A stretch of DNA of 64,000 nucleotides from CAUZWH01 sp965224275 (GTDB lineage: Bacteria > Pseudomonadota > Alphaproteobacteria > SHVV01), in assembly GCA_965224275.1 (NCBI GenBank), contig CBDCYR010000005.1, forward strand, positions 744,001-808,000, read 5' to 3'. The position numbers and the translations under genes are program-made. How positions within the stretch are numbered: the first letter of the stretch is position 1; each line of letters starts with the position of its first letter. The notes under the pieces were generated by a model, which worked only from the letters and a program-made list of their open reading frames with translations, was not told the origin of the DNA and did not search any database. This document shows positions 8,381-17,284 of the stretch, in pieces.

Positions 8381-9412
8381 TCAAGGTTGCTTCGGGTCGA
8401 GTTTGTTGTGGGAACTTCTTGCCAAACCTCTTGCCAAGTACCATAGCAGAACGGCAACGATGGCGGCGCTGAAAATCACCGCGATCCACGCCGCAACCAA
8501 GTTCACTGCGGCAACCGCGGCAACCACCAACAGGGCGTTGGTCGTGGCGATCGCTAGCGAAATTCGGCCATGGCTGGCGGCCCGGCGCGCGGCGCGCTGA
8601 TAAAAATGAGTGGCATGCGCCTGCCAGATCCGTTCGCGACGGATGACCCGGGCGGCCAGCGTAATTGTCGCATCCGCCAAATAGTACAGCGGCAGAATAA
8701 GCGCCACGCTCCACCAACCCTGGGCGGCCGCAACCAGCAACAACCAGCCGCATAAATACCCCAGCGCGACGCTGCCGACGTCACCGAGAAAAATCCGCGC
8801 CGGGTTCCAGTTCCACGGCAAGAAACCCGCGGCCGCTGCGGCAATGACCAACGCTAATGCGCCTGCGGGATGCTCCCAACCGCCAACCACGGAGACCAGG
8901 ATCAGGCCGCCGCCGATCGCAATCGTCTCAACACTCGTGATCCCGTCGATCCCGTCCATGAAATTGTAGAGATTGACGAACCACAACCACGCCACCACCG
9001 CCACGAGCCGATCGAGCCACCACGGCACCACCCCTTGCAACACCATCTGGTTCTCCGGCAGCAGCGAGACGCCGGCCACAACGCAGGTGAGGTGGGCGGC
9101 CAGTCGCAACCCAACCGGCATTCCCCGCAGGTCGTCGGCCCACGACACCAGCGCCAGCACCGCTGTCGCGGCGAAAATCGGCCACCACGCGCCGGCGCTG
9201 AAATCGAGCAGCCACCACGCGATCCAGACAATCGCGATACTGCCGAGGACAGCAATACCGCCGCCGCGCGGCGTCGGTTGACTAGGGCTGCTGCGCGGGT
9301 TGGGAACATCGAGGATTGCGCGCCGCTGCAACAATCGCAGGACCAGGCCGGTACCAGCCCAAGCGATCGCGCCGGCGGCCAATGCGCTGAGCAGGAGAGT
9401 GAGGCCGCCCAC
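8381..9412 (-). CDS. WecA/MraY-like polyprenyl-phosphate sugar-1-phosphate transferase (GT4)
   Basis: A 343-residue integral membrane enzyme with about ten hydrophobic segments that should load a HexNAc-1-phosphate onto undecaprenyl phosphate and start a surface polysaccharide. The family signatures are LDVPNPRSSPSQPTPRGGG near residue 40, the Asp pair in SWADDLRG, and NLYNFMDGIDGI, the metal/substrate loop. IFLGDVGSVALGY matches a further conserved cytosolic loop. It starts 3 bp after the glycosyltransferase at 9416-10651 and precedes the CapD-like dehydratase, as in O-antigen or exopolysaccharide initiation modules. The lipid carrier role is from family knowledge; the exact sugar is not determinable. 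Confidence 0.92.
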   Translation of the reverse strand: MGGLTLLLSALAAGAIAWAGTGLVLRLLQRRAILDVPNPRSSPSQPTPRGGGIAVLGSIAIVWIAWWLLDFSAGAWWPIFAATAVLALVSWADDLRGMPVGLRLAAHLTCVVAGVSLLPENQMVLQGVVPWWLDRLVAVVAWLWFVNLYNFMDGIDGITSVETIAIGGGLILVSVVGGWEHPAGALALVIAAAAAGFLPWNWNPARIFLGDVGSVALGYLCGWLLLVAAAQGWWSVALILPLYYLADATITLAARVIRRERIWQAHATHFYQRAARRAASHGRISLAIATTNALLVVAAVAAVNLVAAWIAVIFSAAIVAVLLWYLARGLARSSHNKLDPKQP

Positions 9413-9415
9413 GTG

Positions 9416-10651
9416 CTAGGCCCCGTGCGCGGCGGCTGTTGGCGCGGCGTTCCATTGCGGTACGATCTCCGCGTAGACCGCCAAGGTTCTGCTGACGACG
9501 TCGTCGACGGCATAGTCCCGACACGCCATCTCCCGGCTTTCTTCCCCCATGCGCTGCCGGAGCGGCGCGTCCTCGACGAGGCGAGCAATGGCGGCCGCTG
9601 TCGCGGGTCCGTCGCGGGCCGCGACCAACAAGCCATTGGCCTCGTGATGCACGATTTCGCGGCACCCGGGCACGTCGGTTGTCACGATCGGCAGGCCGCA
9701 CGCGGCCGCCTCGATTAGAACGCGCGGCAGCCCTTCACGATAGGAGGGCATGCACACGATGTCGGCGCGAGCCAGCATGACCGCCATGTCCGGTTGAAAC
9801 CCCCACCACGTCAAAATGCCTTCGCGTTCCCATCCCCGCACCGTGTCTTCGCTCACCGCGGTTGGATTGTTCGCATCCGTACGCCCCACCACCACGAAGT
9901 CGGCGGCGAGCCCGGCCGATTTCGACTGCCGTGCGGCGTGAACGAATTCATGAATCCCTTTGTCGCCGATGATCCGTGCCGGGAACATTACTGTGACCCG
10001 CTGGTTTGCTACCCCAACCTCAGCCCCAGCCCCAGCCCCAGTCCGAGACCCAACCCCAGTCCGAGACCCAACCCCGGGTCCGGTCGGTTTGAAGCGGCCC
10101 ATGTCGACGCCTGTGCCGCGAATGATCGTTGTGTTAGACGGGTCGACAAGCCCTTGCTGCGCGAACAGATTGCGATCGTCCGGGTTTTGGAAGATCACGC
10201 GCGAATTGCGATGGTGCAGCGCGATCCGGAACAGCCGCATGATGATAGCGCGGCGAATGCGGGTCACGAGATCGTCGCGGATGAATAGATAACCGAGCCC
10301 GGTGACCGCGTGGACGACCGCGGGAACCCCACGCAGCCGGGCCAGGCATCCCGCATAGGCCACCGGTTTCATGGCGACATGATGCGTGAGGTCCGGCTTG
10401 ATCTCGCCCAATAGCTTCCAGAACGCCACCAACAGGCCGATCTCTCCGGCGATACTGGTGCCGCTGCGATCGAGCGGGATCGGGTGGTAGACGAATCCCT
10501 GCGCGGTGATCGTCGCGGCCGGGTCACTTTCAAATGGTGCGGCCACGTGGACCTCGTAGCCCTGCGCCTTGGCCGCGTGCGCAATCGGCATTCGGTGTGT
10601 CGTGAAAAACAGCGCTTCGTTAACGAGGAACAGGAGGCGCCGCTGTGTCAC
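9416..10651 (-). CDS. Family-4/1 type GT-B glycosyltransferase with an expanded linker
   Basis: A 411-residue cytosolic GT-B glycosyltransferase. The N-terminal lobe begins RLLFLVNEALFFTTHRMPIA. The C-terminal lobe has FPARIIGDKGIHEFV and the nucleotide-sugar site MPSYREGLPRVLIEAAACG, with the usual E-x7-E type spacing. It probably transfers a sugar onto the lipid-linked acceptor made by the neighbouring WecA-like enzyme. Between the lobes (about residues 190-215) is a Gly/Val/Arg/Thr segment encoded by an 18-bp tandem repeat at 10021-10080. Normal homologues lack such a repeat, but it sits in a linker and keeps the frame. A CTAG-type element end lies 25 bp upstream of the start. Confidence 0.9.
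   Translation of the reverse strand: MTQRRLLFLVNEALFFTTHRMPIAHAAKAQGYEVHVAAPFESDPAATITAQGFVYHPIPLDRSGTSIAGEIGLLVAFWKLLGEIKPDLTHHVAMKPVAYAGCLARLRGVPAVVHAVTGLGYLFIRDDLVTRIRRAIIMRLFRIALHHRNSRVIFQNPDDRNLFAQQGLVDPSNTTIIRGTGVDMGRFKPTGPGVGSRTGVGSRTGAGAGAEVGVANQRVTVMFPARIIGDKGIHEFVHAARQSKSAGLAADFVVVGRTDANNPTAVSEDTVRGWEREGILTWWGFQPDMAVMLARADIVCMPSYREGLPRVLIEAAACGLPIVTTDVPGCREIVHHEANGLLVAARDGPATAAAIARLVEDAPLRQRMGEESREMACRDYAVDDVVSRTLAVYAEIVPQWNAAPTAAAHGA
10021..10080. repeat. Short tandem repeat in the glycosyltransferase linker
   Basis: Two exact 18-base units (AGTCCGAGACCCAACCCC) occupy 10040-10057 and 10058-10075, preceded by four 6-base CAGCCC/CCAGCC-type units. All unit lengths are multiples of three, so copy changes would lengthen or shorten the protein linker without a frameshift. 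Confidence 0.85.
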
Positions 10652-10675
10652 GATCGAATCGGGGCCTTACCGTTA

Positions 10676-10701
10676 ACCATATGTTGGATTTCATCCACTA
10701 G
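10676..10701. repeat. CTAG element, right-end fragment (copy E)
   Basis: A 26-base match to the right terminal arm of copies B and C (ACCATATGTTGGATTTC then ATCCACTAG). No left arm or interior is present. It lies between the asnB stop (10710) and the glycosyltransferase start (10651). Confidence 0.8.
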
Positions 10702-10709
10702 TCCGATGG

Positions 10710-12668
10710 TCATGCGCGCGCCGCCTCGTGCCATGCTTGAAACATGGCCACGTCCCACAGTTCGTGCTGCCGGTTGCGACGGCCGGACAAGTGATCGGCC
10801 CAGGCGGCGCGAATCGGTTTGGGATCGAAAAAGCCTTCCGCCTCGAGCCGGCGTTCGTCGATCAACGCTTCCATCCAATCGCGCAAGGCACCGCGAAACC
10901 AATCGTGAAGCGGCGTCGCGAAGCCCATTTTTGGCCGATCGATTAATTCGTTGGGAACGTAGCGCTCGAGAATCCGGCGCAGCGGGAGTTTGCCCGTGCC
11001 GTTGCGAATTTTGCTCGCCTGCGGCAAGCGCCAGGCAAAGGCGACAACCCGGTGGTCGAGGATCGGGACGCGAGCTTCGAGCGCTACCGCCATCGCCGCG
11101 CGATCGACTTTGGTCAGGATATCGTCCGGCAGATAGCTGATGCCGTCGAGATACATCATCTGATCGACAAAATCGTCGACCGCTGCCCAGCAGCGCTGAT
11201 CGGTTGCCGCGGTCTGCGGCACGCCACCACCGATCACCAGTGACGATGCGTTCGGCCAGTGGGTAATTTGTTGGGCATACATCTCGGCCGGTCCGCTGGC
11301 CCTGAGGATGGGCGCGAGCTTATGCAGCTTGTCACCGGGATTGCGTTGCTGCACTGCGCCTGGCAGGTGAGCGAAGATCGAGTCCCATCGCGCCGGGCTC
11401 AGCGCGGTCAATGCGCGCGCGCTCGCGTGGCGCAGCCAGGCCGGCCAATGTTTGATCCGCGTCGCAATCCGCCGGTTCCACAGATAGCGATTGTAGCCGC
11501 CAAACATCTCATCGCCACCGTCACCCGACAGTGTGACCGTGACATCGCTGCGCGCCAGCTGCGAGACCAGGAAGGTCGGCAATTGCGACGAATCCGCGAA
11601 CGGCTCGTCGTAGATTGACGCGAGCTTGGGAACCACAGCCAGGGCGTCGGCCGGCGTCACATAGAGTTCGCGGTGGTCGGTACCGAGATGACGTGCAACT
11701 TGGGCGGCATCGGCGGCTTCGTTGTAGGCGCCATCGCCGAAACCGATCGTGAAACTCTTTACCGGTTGCGAACTTTCCGCCTGCATCAGCGCGGTAACGA
11801 CGCTGGAATCGATGCCGCCGGAAAGAAACACGCCGACCGGAACGTCGGCTACCAGCCGGCGTCGAATGGCATCGCGCAACAGCGCTTCGAGTTCGTCGGT
11901 CGCCTCGTGTTCGGTACCATGAAACGGATCCTGGGTTCCGTTTTCGACCGCGTCACGCAATGCCCAATACGGCTTGCTGTTGGGAATTTCGCGATCGTCG
12001 AGCGATAGCGTGAGCATGTGTCCCGGCGCCAATTTGAAGATCCCGCGATAGATCGAATGCGGCGCGGGAATGCAGTTGCGCTGCATGAACAAAGTCAGCG
12101 CATCGCGATCGATCGGCTGATCGAACGACGGATGGGCGCGAAATGCTTTCAACTCAGAGCCGAACGCAAACAGGTTCGATCCGGCGCCGGATCCTAAGCG
12201 ACCGTAGTAAAGCGGCTTGATGCCGAGGCGGTCGCGCACCAGGTGAAGCTGCCGCTGGCGCCGATCCCATAGGGCAAACGCGAACATGCCGATAAAGCGT
12301 GAGACGGCTGCGTCGAGCCCCCACTCGGCGATCGCCGCGAGGATGACTTCGGTATCCGAACGCCCCTCGAAACGGCGCCCGACCGCTTCCAGCTCGGTTC
12401 GCAACTCTGCGAAATTGTAGACCAGGCCGTTGTAGATCAGCACGCGATCGCCGTCGCCAGACACCATCGGCTGGTGACCGGCGGCCGACAGATCGATGAT
12501 CGCAAGTCGACGATGACCCAGCGCCACGCCAGCCTCCTCGTCGACCCACACCCCCGATGAGTCCGGGCCGCGATGTTGCAGCGCGGTGGCCATATCGGCG
12601 GCCGCACCGAGCAGAGCATCGCGCGATGTCGATCGTGTGAAATCGATTAGACCGGCAAAGCCGCACAT
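10710..12668 (-). CDS. asnB: Asparagine synthase (glutamine-hydrolysing), exopolysaccharide-type
   Basis: A class-II glutamine amidotransferase (N-terminal nucleophile Cys2 in MCGFAGLIDF) is fused to an ATP-pyrophosphatase domain (PP-loop SGGIDSSVVTALM; substrate loop SGDGGDEMFGGYNRYLWN). It converts aspartate and glutamine to asparagine. Paralogues embedded in polysaccharide loci, as here, often amidate sugars or other acceptors, so the physiological substrate is open. At 652 residues it is the length usual for the exosortase/exopolysaccharide-associated branch. It is cotranscribed with the glycosyltransferase gene downstream, but a CTAG element fragment lies in the 58-bp gap. Its start ATG lies 15 bp from copy B of the same element. 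Confidence 0.93.
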   Translation of the reverse strand: MCGFAGLIDFTRSTSRDALLGAAADMATALQHRGPDSSGVWVDEEAGVALGHRRLAIIDLSAAGHQPMVSGDGDRVLIYNGLVYNFAELRTELEAVGRRFEGRSDTEVILAAIAEWGLDAAVSRFIGMFAFALWDRRQRQLHLVRDRLGIKPLYYGRLGSGAGSNLFAFGSELKAFRAHPSFDQPIDRDALTLFMQRNCIPAPHSIYRGIFKLAPGHMLTLSLDDREIPNSKPYWALRDAVENGTQDPFHGTEHEATDELEALLRDAIRRRLVADVPVGVFLSGGIDSSVVTALMQAESSQPVKSFTIGFGDGAYNEAADAAQVARHLGTDHRELYVTPADALAVVPKLASIYDEPFADSSQLPTFLVSQLARSDVTVTLSGDGGDEMFGGYNRYLWNRRIATRIKHWPAWLRHASARALTALSPARWDSIFAHLPGAVQQRNPGDKLHKLAPILRASGPAEMYAQQITHWPNASSLVIGGGVPQTAATDQRCWAAVDDFVDQMMYLDGISYLPDDILTKVDRAAMAVALEARVPILDHRVVAFAWRLPQASKIRNGTGKLPLRRILERYVPNELIDRPKMGFATPLHDWFRGALRDWMEALIDERRLEAEGFFDPKPIRAAWADHLSGRRNRQHELWDVAMFQAWHEAARA

Positions 12669-12683
12669 GGTCTCGTCAGGGCA

Positions 12684-12964
12684 CTAGTGGATGGAATCTA
12701 ACATATGGTACCCATACGATCGCGTGTCCCGGTAGCTCGGCAGGAGGATGCCCGCTGGCGATGCCCCAAGGGAATGTTGGGCATCGTCGAGGGATTTCGA
12801 CGCACCGAGGGGCCGGGGTAGGCGACCCACAGGGCGGCTTGCCGAGCCCGCCGGCCGCGTTACGCGAAGCTTCCGATGCGATCGCATCGCCACGCTTCGC
12901 GCGCCTAACCGGCGAACTCGGCAAACCGTCGTATGGGTACCATATATTAGATTTCATCCACTAG
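12684..12964. repeat. CTAG-bounded inverted-repeat element, copy B (281 bp)
   Basis: A full-length copy with CTAG at both ends (12684-12687 and 12961-12964). The outer 35 bases of each end are near-perfect inverted repeats, running through AATCYAACATATGGTACCCA and its mirror. The interior contains GATGCCCC...TTGGGCATC and other GC-rich hairpins and no credible ORF. The right-hand CTAG contains the stop codon of the heparinase gene. It fills the whole gap between that gene and asnB. Confidence 0.9.
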
Positions 12965-14712
12965 TCGGCGACGCGCTGCAACGCCCAGGTCAAAATCGCC
13001 TGCGCGCTGATTGGTGCGCTAAGCACGATCTGGTTGGTTCGTCGAGGGTGTCCATCGCCGAGATAGGCGCTCTCTTCCAGACCCAAATCGCCGCCGCTTG
13101 CCTGAAAAAGCCACCCCATCCCCTTTCCCGAGCGCAACAGAATTGCGCCACCCCCCTGCTGCGGGGATGCGCTGACGGACGGATGAAGGTGAAACCGTGC
13201 CGTGAAGCGTTGTTCTTGGGCCCGTCGCGGGTTGCCATCGCTCGCCGTCAGCCAATCCTCTCCGGCCACGCCCTCGCCGGCGGGGTCGACAATGAGGCGC
13301 CGATGATGACGATAACCCAACGCGGCGGCATAGCCATCATGGCTGGTTTCGACGACGTGGTTGCCAAGCTCATCCTCGCGCCGGGCGACGATCACATCAA
13401 CCGGTCGGCGGCCGATCGTCCCGTCCTTTTTGAGCTGCGCCGAATTGGTATCAGCAATCGTCACCGCCGAATGCGCTGCGGTGGCGCGCATCGATCGGTG
13501 CCAGTCGCCGTTTTGATCGAGCGAGGTCCCGCAATTCACGATCAGCCGTTCGCTGCCATGGCTCACTTCAAAGGCGAGGCAACCCGCATGAGCCCGATCG
13601 TTGGTACCACCGGACGGCGGTCCGCCGACATCCATCAGCATGAGCGTTCGTCCGGCAGAGAACCGTTCATAGCCACTATGACTCGCTGAGACGTGGGGCC
13701 GGCCGCGTGCGTTTGCAGCCGCCAGGGTGGCATCAATATCGTCACGTCGATCTTCGAGGCCGCCATTAAACAGCGCCAGCGCGCCGTCGCCATGACGGAA
13801 AAAACGCAGCATCGGGGCCATGCGATCGATCGCCGTCTGCAGCGGCACTGAGGGTTCTAACTCGGCATCCTGCAGCGCCGCGCGTAAGCCAACCAGTGCG
13901 CGCAGGAGATGATGCTGAATCATCGGATTGCGTTCGCAATGCCCGCCGTCCGCGAGAATCTGTTTTTCGAGTTCGTCGTCCAGCCAGCGGAGCGCCTTGT
14001 TGCGCGGCCGCGCTCGATGTTGATAGGCGATTTCGGCACCGGCGAGGCCAACCAATGCGGCGATCTTCGGGGCACCGGCCGGCGCGTGGGTGACCGCGCG
14101 CAGCAAGTGTTTCAGTTGAATTTGCAGGCTTTCGTGAAACCGTGGTGCAAACCCGGGCGGCGCCTCCACAGTGAGGAAATCAGCATGGCTGACCCACGCT
14201 TGGACACGGCGAGCAAGCACATCGGGCCGCCACGCGAGACGCGACCACGTGGCATGGGTTTCGATCCAGTCGACCGTCAGATCTCGCGCCCGTTGGGTTG
14301 CCGCGCGTCCGCCGGCGGCGCGGAAGTCGCGTAGCCAGTCGAAACAATTCAGTTCGGCCAGCCAGGTCGCGCTGGGCGGCAACACCGTCCACGGCGAGGC
14401 ATTTGGCGCCACCACCTCTTCGCCCGCTGCCCGGAACGTCCCCTGAAACATCGCGTTGGCGTTATCGGGGTCGCCCGGCCAGATATCGAGTGGGCAGAGC
14501 GTCGGCTTGGCGAGCCGGCCGCGCAGCATGAGCCGATAAACGCTGCTCGCATAAGCAAGCTCGCGCACGGATTGCGCGACTCGACCGCGGCGGGTGGCCG
14601 GCTTTCGTGTGGGATCAGCGACCCGAGACTCGAGGATTCGGGCATCCCTATCGCCAGCACCGGCCCTTCCAGAGTCAGCCTTCCAAACGTCGGCGTTCAC
14701 GTCCGCGGTCAC
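12961..14712 (-). CDS. Heparinase II/III family protein
   Basis: A 583-residue protein of the heparinase II/III superfamily, polysaccharide lyases with an N-terminal alpha/alpha toroid and a C-terminal beta-sandwich. The helical part has the typical LNCFDWLRDF and RNPMIQHHLLRALVGLR segments (His and Asn near the active site). The C-terminal part has GYERFSAGRTLMLMDVGGPP and HAGCLAFEVSHGSERLIVNC. No clear signal peptide is visible. The gene sits between rpe/rsmB and purH in many Alphaproteobacteria, where its substrate is unknown; here polysaccharide genes also adjoin it. Its TAG stop lies within the CTAG at the end of repeat copy B. Confidence 0.9.
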   Translation of the reverse strand: MTADVNADVWKADSGRAGAGDRDARILESRVADPTRKPATRRGRVAQSVRELAYASSVYRLMLRGRLAKPTLCPLDIWPGDPDNANAMFQGTFRAAGEEVVAPNASPWTVLPPSATWLAELNCFDWLRDFRAAGGRAATQRARDLTVDWIETHATWSRLAWRPDVLARRVQAWVSHADFLTVEAPPGFAPRFHESLQIQLKHLLRAVTHAPAGAPKIAALVGLAGAEIAYQHRARPRNKALRWLDDELEKQILADGGHCERNPMIQHHLLRALVGLRAALQDAELEPSVPLQTAIDRMAPMLRFFRHGDGALALFNGGLEDRRDDIDATLAAANARGRPHVSASHSGYERFSAGRTLMLMDVGGPPSGGTNDRAHAGCLAFEVSHGSERLIVNCGTSLDQNGDWHRSMRATAAHSAVTIADTNSAQLKKDGTIGRRPVDVIVARREDELGNHVVETSHDGYAAALGYRHHRRLIVDPAGEGVAGEDWLTASDGNPRRAQEQRFTARFHLHPSVSASPQQGGGAILLRSGKGMGWLFQASGGDLGLEESAYLGDGHPRRTNQIVLSAPISAQAILTWALQRVAD

Positions 14713-14764
14713 CTAATGCCCCCTCTCAGAATTCCGTGGCACGTGGGAATGCTCGTAGAGGGCA

Positions 14765-14785
14765 CTAGTGGATTCCATCCACTAG
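14765..14785. repeat. Solo CTAG element derivative (21 bp), copy F
   Basis: A minimal palindrome: CTAGTGGAT, a TCC spacer, then ATCCACTAG. It equals what remains if a full element is deleted between the TGGAT direct repeats present in both of its ends. Its right CTAG contains the rpe stop codon. The same 21-bp form occurs at 46916 and, with one change, at 17591. Confidence 0.85.
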
Positions 14786-15441
14786 CCACGAAGTCCTGTG
14801 ATGTTGCGGGCGTACTGGTCGCTGCCGCCTGCGAATGTCGCAGTCCCGGCGACCAGCACCGTGGCCCCGGATGCAATCACCCGCGGCGCTGTTTCCTGCG
14901 TGATACCGCCGTCGACCTCGAGTTCGATGTCGCGGTCTCCTTCGTCGATCCAGGTACGGATCTGACGCACTTTGTCGAGCTGGCTCTCAATGAAGCGCTG
15001 GCCGCCAAATCCAGGATTGACCGTCATCACAAGCACCAGGTCGATCTCGCTCAGGATCGGTTTCACCGCTTCGGCAGGGGTGCCGGGGTTGATCGATACG
15101 CCGACCCGCACGTCGTGCGAGCGCACCAGCTGAACCGTGCGATGAAGATGCGGTCCGGCTTCAGCGTGGACCGTGATGATATCAGCGCCGGCACTTGAAA
15201 AGCTCGGAACATAGGCGTCGACCGGCGAGATCATCAGGTGAACGTCGAACGGCAGATCGCAATGCGCCCGCAGCGCTTCGATGACCGCTGGACCGATCGT
15301 TAAATTGGGCACGAAGTGCCCGTCCATGATGTCAAAATGAATGTAATCGGCGCCCGCGGCTTCAACGGCGGCGACCTCTTCGCCCAGTCTGGCGAAGTCT
15401 GCAGCAAGCAGGGATGCGGCGACTCGAACGCCGTTTGGCAT
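14782..15441 (-). CDS. rpe: Ribulose-phosphate 3-epimerase
   Basis: A (beta/alpha)8 enzyme that interconverts ribulose-5-phosphate and xylulose-5-phosphate in the pentose phosphate and Calvin pathways. Metal and catalytic residues are seen in ASLLAADFARL, HFDIMDGHFVPNL (catalytic Asp), DVHLMISPVD, VMTVNPGFGGQ and ELEVDGGITQET. The start at ATG 15441 (MPNGVRVAASLLAADF) gives 219 residues, the usual length; a frame extension to 15477 adds unconserved sequence. It follows rsmB closely, as is common in Alphaproteobacteria. The TAG stop lies in the solo CTAG repeat. Confidence 0.97.
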   Translation of the reverse strand: MPNGVRVAASLLAADFARLGEEVAAVEAAGADYIHFDIMDGHFVPNLTIGPAVIEALRAHCDLPFDVHLMISPVDAYVPSFSSAGADIITVHAEAGPHLHRTVQLVRSHDVRVGVSINPGTPAEAVKPILSEIDLVLVMTVNPGFGGQRFIESQLDKVRQIRTWIDEGDRDIELEVDGGITQETAPRVIASGATVLVAGTATFAGGSDQYARNITGLRG

Positions 15442-15498
15442 GGCGCTTCTCCTATCAGCTTCGCAGGGGGCCAGCAAGCAGCGAACGCTGGCAGGCGT

Positions 15499-16818
15499 CT
15501 ATTTGCTATCGAAGACCATTCGGGCGGCAAAAAATCCGTCGAGCCCACCCAACTCGCCTAGGTGAGACGGGAGTGTTCGCAGGTCACCGGAAGCTGTAAC
15601 GAATGCCGTCTGCCCAGCAACATCAGCCGGCGTTATCGGCGCCCGCCGCAGGTTCGGATGTCGCGACAAGGCTGCGGTGATGCGGTGCTCGCCTTCTTCG
15701 GGCTGCAGCGAACAGGTGCTGTAAATGATTGTCCCGCCCGGCCGCACCATTGCGATCGCGCCATCGATCAAGGCATCCTGGACGCCGGATAGCCGCGCCA
15801 CGTCCCCTGGCGTTTTGTGCAGCGCGACGTCGGGGCGTCGGCGCATCGTTCCCGTGGCCGTACACGGCGCGTCCAGCAGGATCGCATCGGCTGGGCCATA
15901 CCCGCTATCGGTAGGTGACCACGACGTGGCATCGGCGCAAACGATGGTCGCATCCAGCGACAGACGGGCGAGATTTGTTGCCAGCCGTTTGAGCCGTGTT
16001 GGCGAGCGGTCGATGGCAATAACGCTGGCGCCGCGGGCTGCCAGTTGCGCGGTCTTGCCGCCCGGCGCGGCGCACAGATCAAAGATCGTCGAGCCTGCCA
16101 CATCGCCCAACAGATCCGCGGGCAGCGCCGCCGCACCATCCTGAACCCACCAGGCCCCTTCCTGATAGCCGGGCAGGGCGTCGATCGTGCCGTGGGCCCG
16201 GCACCGCAAGCTTCCCCACGGCAGCGCTGTCGCGTCGAGCCGTTTTGCCCACGCCGCTTGCGATGCTTTCGACCCATCTTTCAGGGTGAGATCGAGTGGC
16301 GGTTCGTCCAGGTGCGCCAGCCCAATGTCACGCGCGGCGTCCTCGCCATAAGCGGCGCACCACGATCGCCACTGCCACGCCGGCGTGTTCAATCGCGGAG
16401 CGTCGAGGTCCGACATCAGCGCCGCGCCTTCGCGGGTGACGCGCCGCAGCACTGCGTTGACGAAACCGCGCAAGCGCGCATCTCGTTCGAGGCCCACGGT
16501 CGTGTCGAGCGCGGCGTGCGCCGGGGTTCCGGCAAACAGCAACTGCGCCACGCCAAGTCGCAGAATATCGCGTCGCCGGTCCGCGCTCCGCGGCAGTGGC
16601 CGGTCGGTACAGCGATCGATGATGTGGTCGATCTCGCCGCGGCGGCGCAGCACAATTATCACTAGGCGCCGCACCAGGGCCCGATCGCGAGTCGCCAGGG
16701 CCTGCAGTGGCTTGGCCACGCGGCCTGACCCATAGGCCTCGTCGAGCGGGCTGCCCTTGCCAATCAGGTTCAGTATCTCGAGGGCCAGGCGCCGCGTGTC
16801 TGCCGTATCGGTTGCCAT
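15499..16818 (-). CDS. rsmB: 16S rRNA (cytosine-967-C5) methyltransferase (Sun/RsmB family)
   Basis: A 439-residue SAM-dependent RNA m5C methyltransferase. An N-terminal NusB-like helical domain (about residues 1-140, including RRRDILRLGVAQLLF) precedes the Rossmann catalytic domain with SAM motif FDLCAAPGGKTAQLAARGA, AILLDAPCTATGTMRR (proline-cysteine motif) and YSTCSLQPEEGEH (catalytic Cys). It modifies position 967 of 16S rRNA during 30S maturation. It is the first gene of the minus-strand block ending with purH. Its ATG lies 9 bp from the left end of repeat copy C, so its promoter probably lies in or beyond that element. Confidence 0.95.
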   Translation of the reverse strand: MATDTADTRRLALEILNLIGKGSPLDEAYGSGRVAKPLQALATRDRALVRRLVIIVLRRRGEIDHIIDRCTDRPLPRSADRRRDILRLGVAQLLFAGTPAHAALDTTVGLERDARLRGFVNAVLRRVTREGAALMSDLDAPRLNTPAWQWRSWCAAYGEDAARDIGLAHLDEPPLDLTLKDGSKASQAAWAKRLDATALPWGSLRCRAHGTIDALPGYQEGAWWVQDGAAALPADLLGDVAGSTIFDLCAAPGGKTAQLAARGASVIAIDRSPTRLKRLATNLARLSLDATIVCADATSWSPTDSGYGPADAILLDAPCTATGTMRRRPDVALHKTPGDVARLSGVQDALIDGAIAMVRPGGTIIYSTCSLQPEEGEHRITAALSRHPNLRRAPITPADVAGQTAFVTASGDLRTLPSHLGELGGLDGFFAARMVFDSK

Positions 16819-16827
16819 ACGCTCGAC

Positions 16828-17097
16828 TTAGTGGATGGAATCCAACATATGGTACCCATACGATCGCGTATCCCGGTAGCTCGGCAGGAGGAAGCCCGCA
16901 GGCGATGCCTTTGCATCGTCGAGGGGTTTCGACGCACCGGGGGACCGGGATACGCGACCCACAGGGCGGCTTGCCGAGCTCACCGGCCGCGTTACGCAAA
17001 GCTTCCGATGCGGCCGGCATCGCCACGCTTCGCGCGCCTAACCGGCGAACTCAGCAAGCCGTCGTATGGGTACCATATGTTGGATTTCATCCACTAG
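16828..17097. repeat. CTAG-bounded inverted-repeat element, copy C (270 bp)
   Basis: The best preserved copy: the left end reads TTAGTGGATGGAATCCAACA and the right end is its mirror with CTAG at 17094-17097. The interior is collinear with copy B apart from a short deletion in the GATGCCCC hairpin. It lies between the divergent rsmB and SDHAF4-like genes, so it may carry or displace their promoters. The remaining intergenic DNA (17098-17284) shows no clear element. Confidence 0.9.
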
Positions 17098-17284
17098 CCG
17101 AGAAGCGCGGGCTTGTCGATCAAAGTCGTACTAAGGCGCTCCGGCTGCGATCAGCACGCTTGTCATGGGGTGGCCCATCGCGATCAATCCATATCCACCG
17201 TCGTTTCCAGTCCGTCTTCGAGAGGTATTATATGGTTGAATGGAGGTTCCCCTTCCAGGGCCCGCCAACCAACAGGACGAGCTG

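Noticed and set aside
8352..8753. N-terminal extension of the CapD-like protein
   Set aside because: It overlaps the 3' part of the WecA-like gene in another frame and is Arg/Gly-rich without homology; ATG 8351 fits the family start.
10021..10080. Possible CRISPR-like array in the glycosyltransferase gene
   Set aside because: Units are contiguous 18-mers without spacers and lie in a coding frame; it is a simple tandem repeat.
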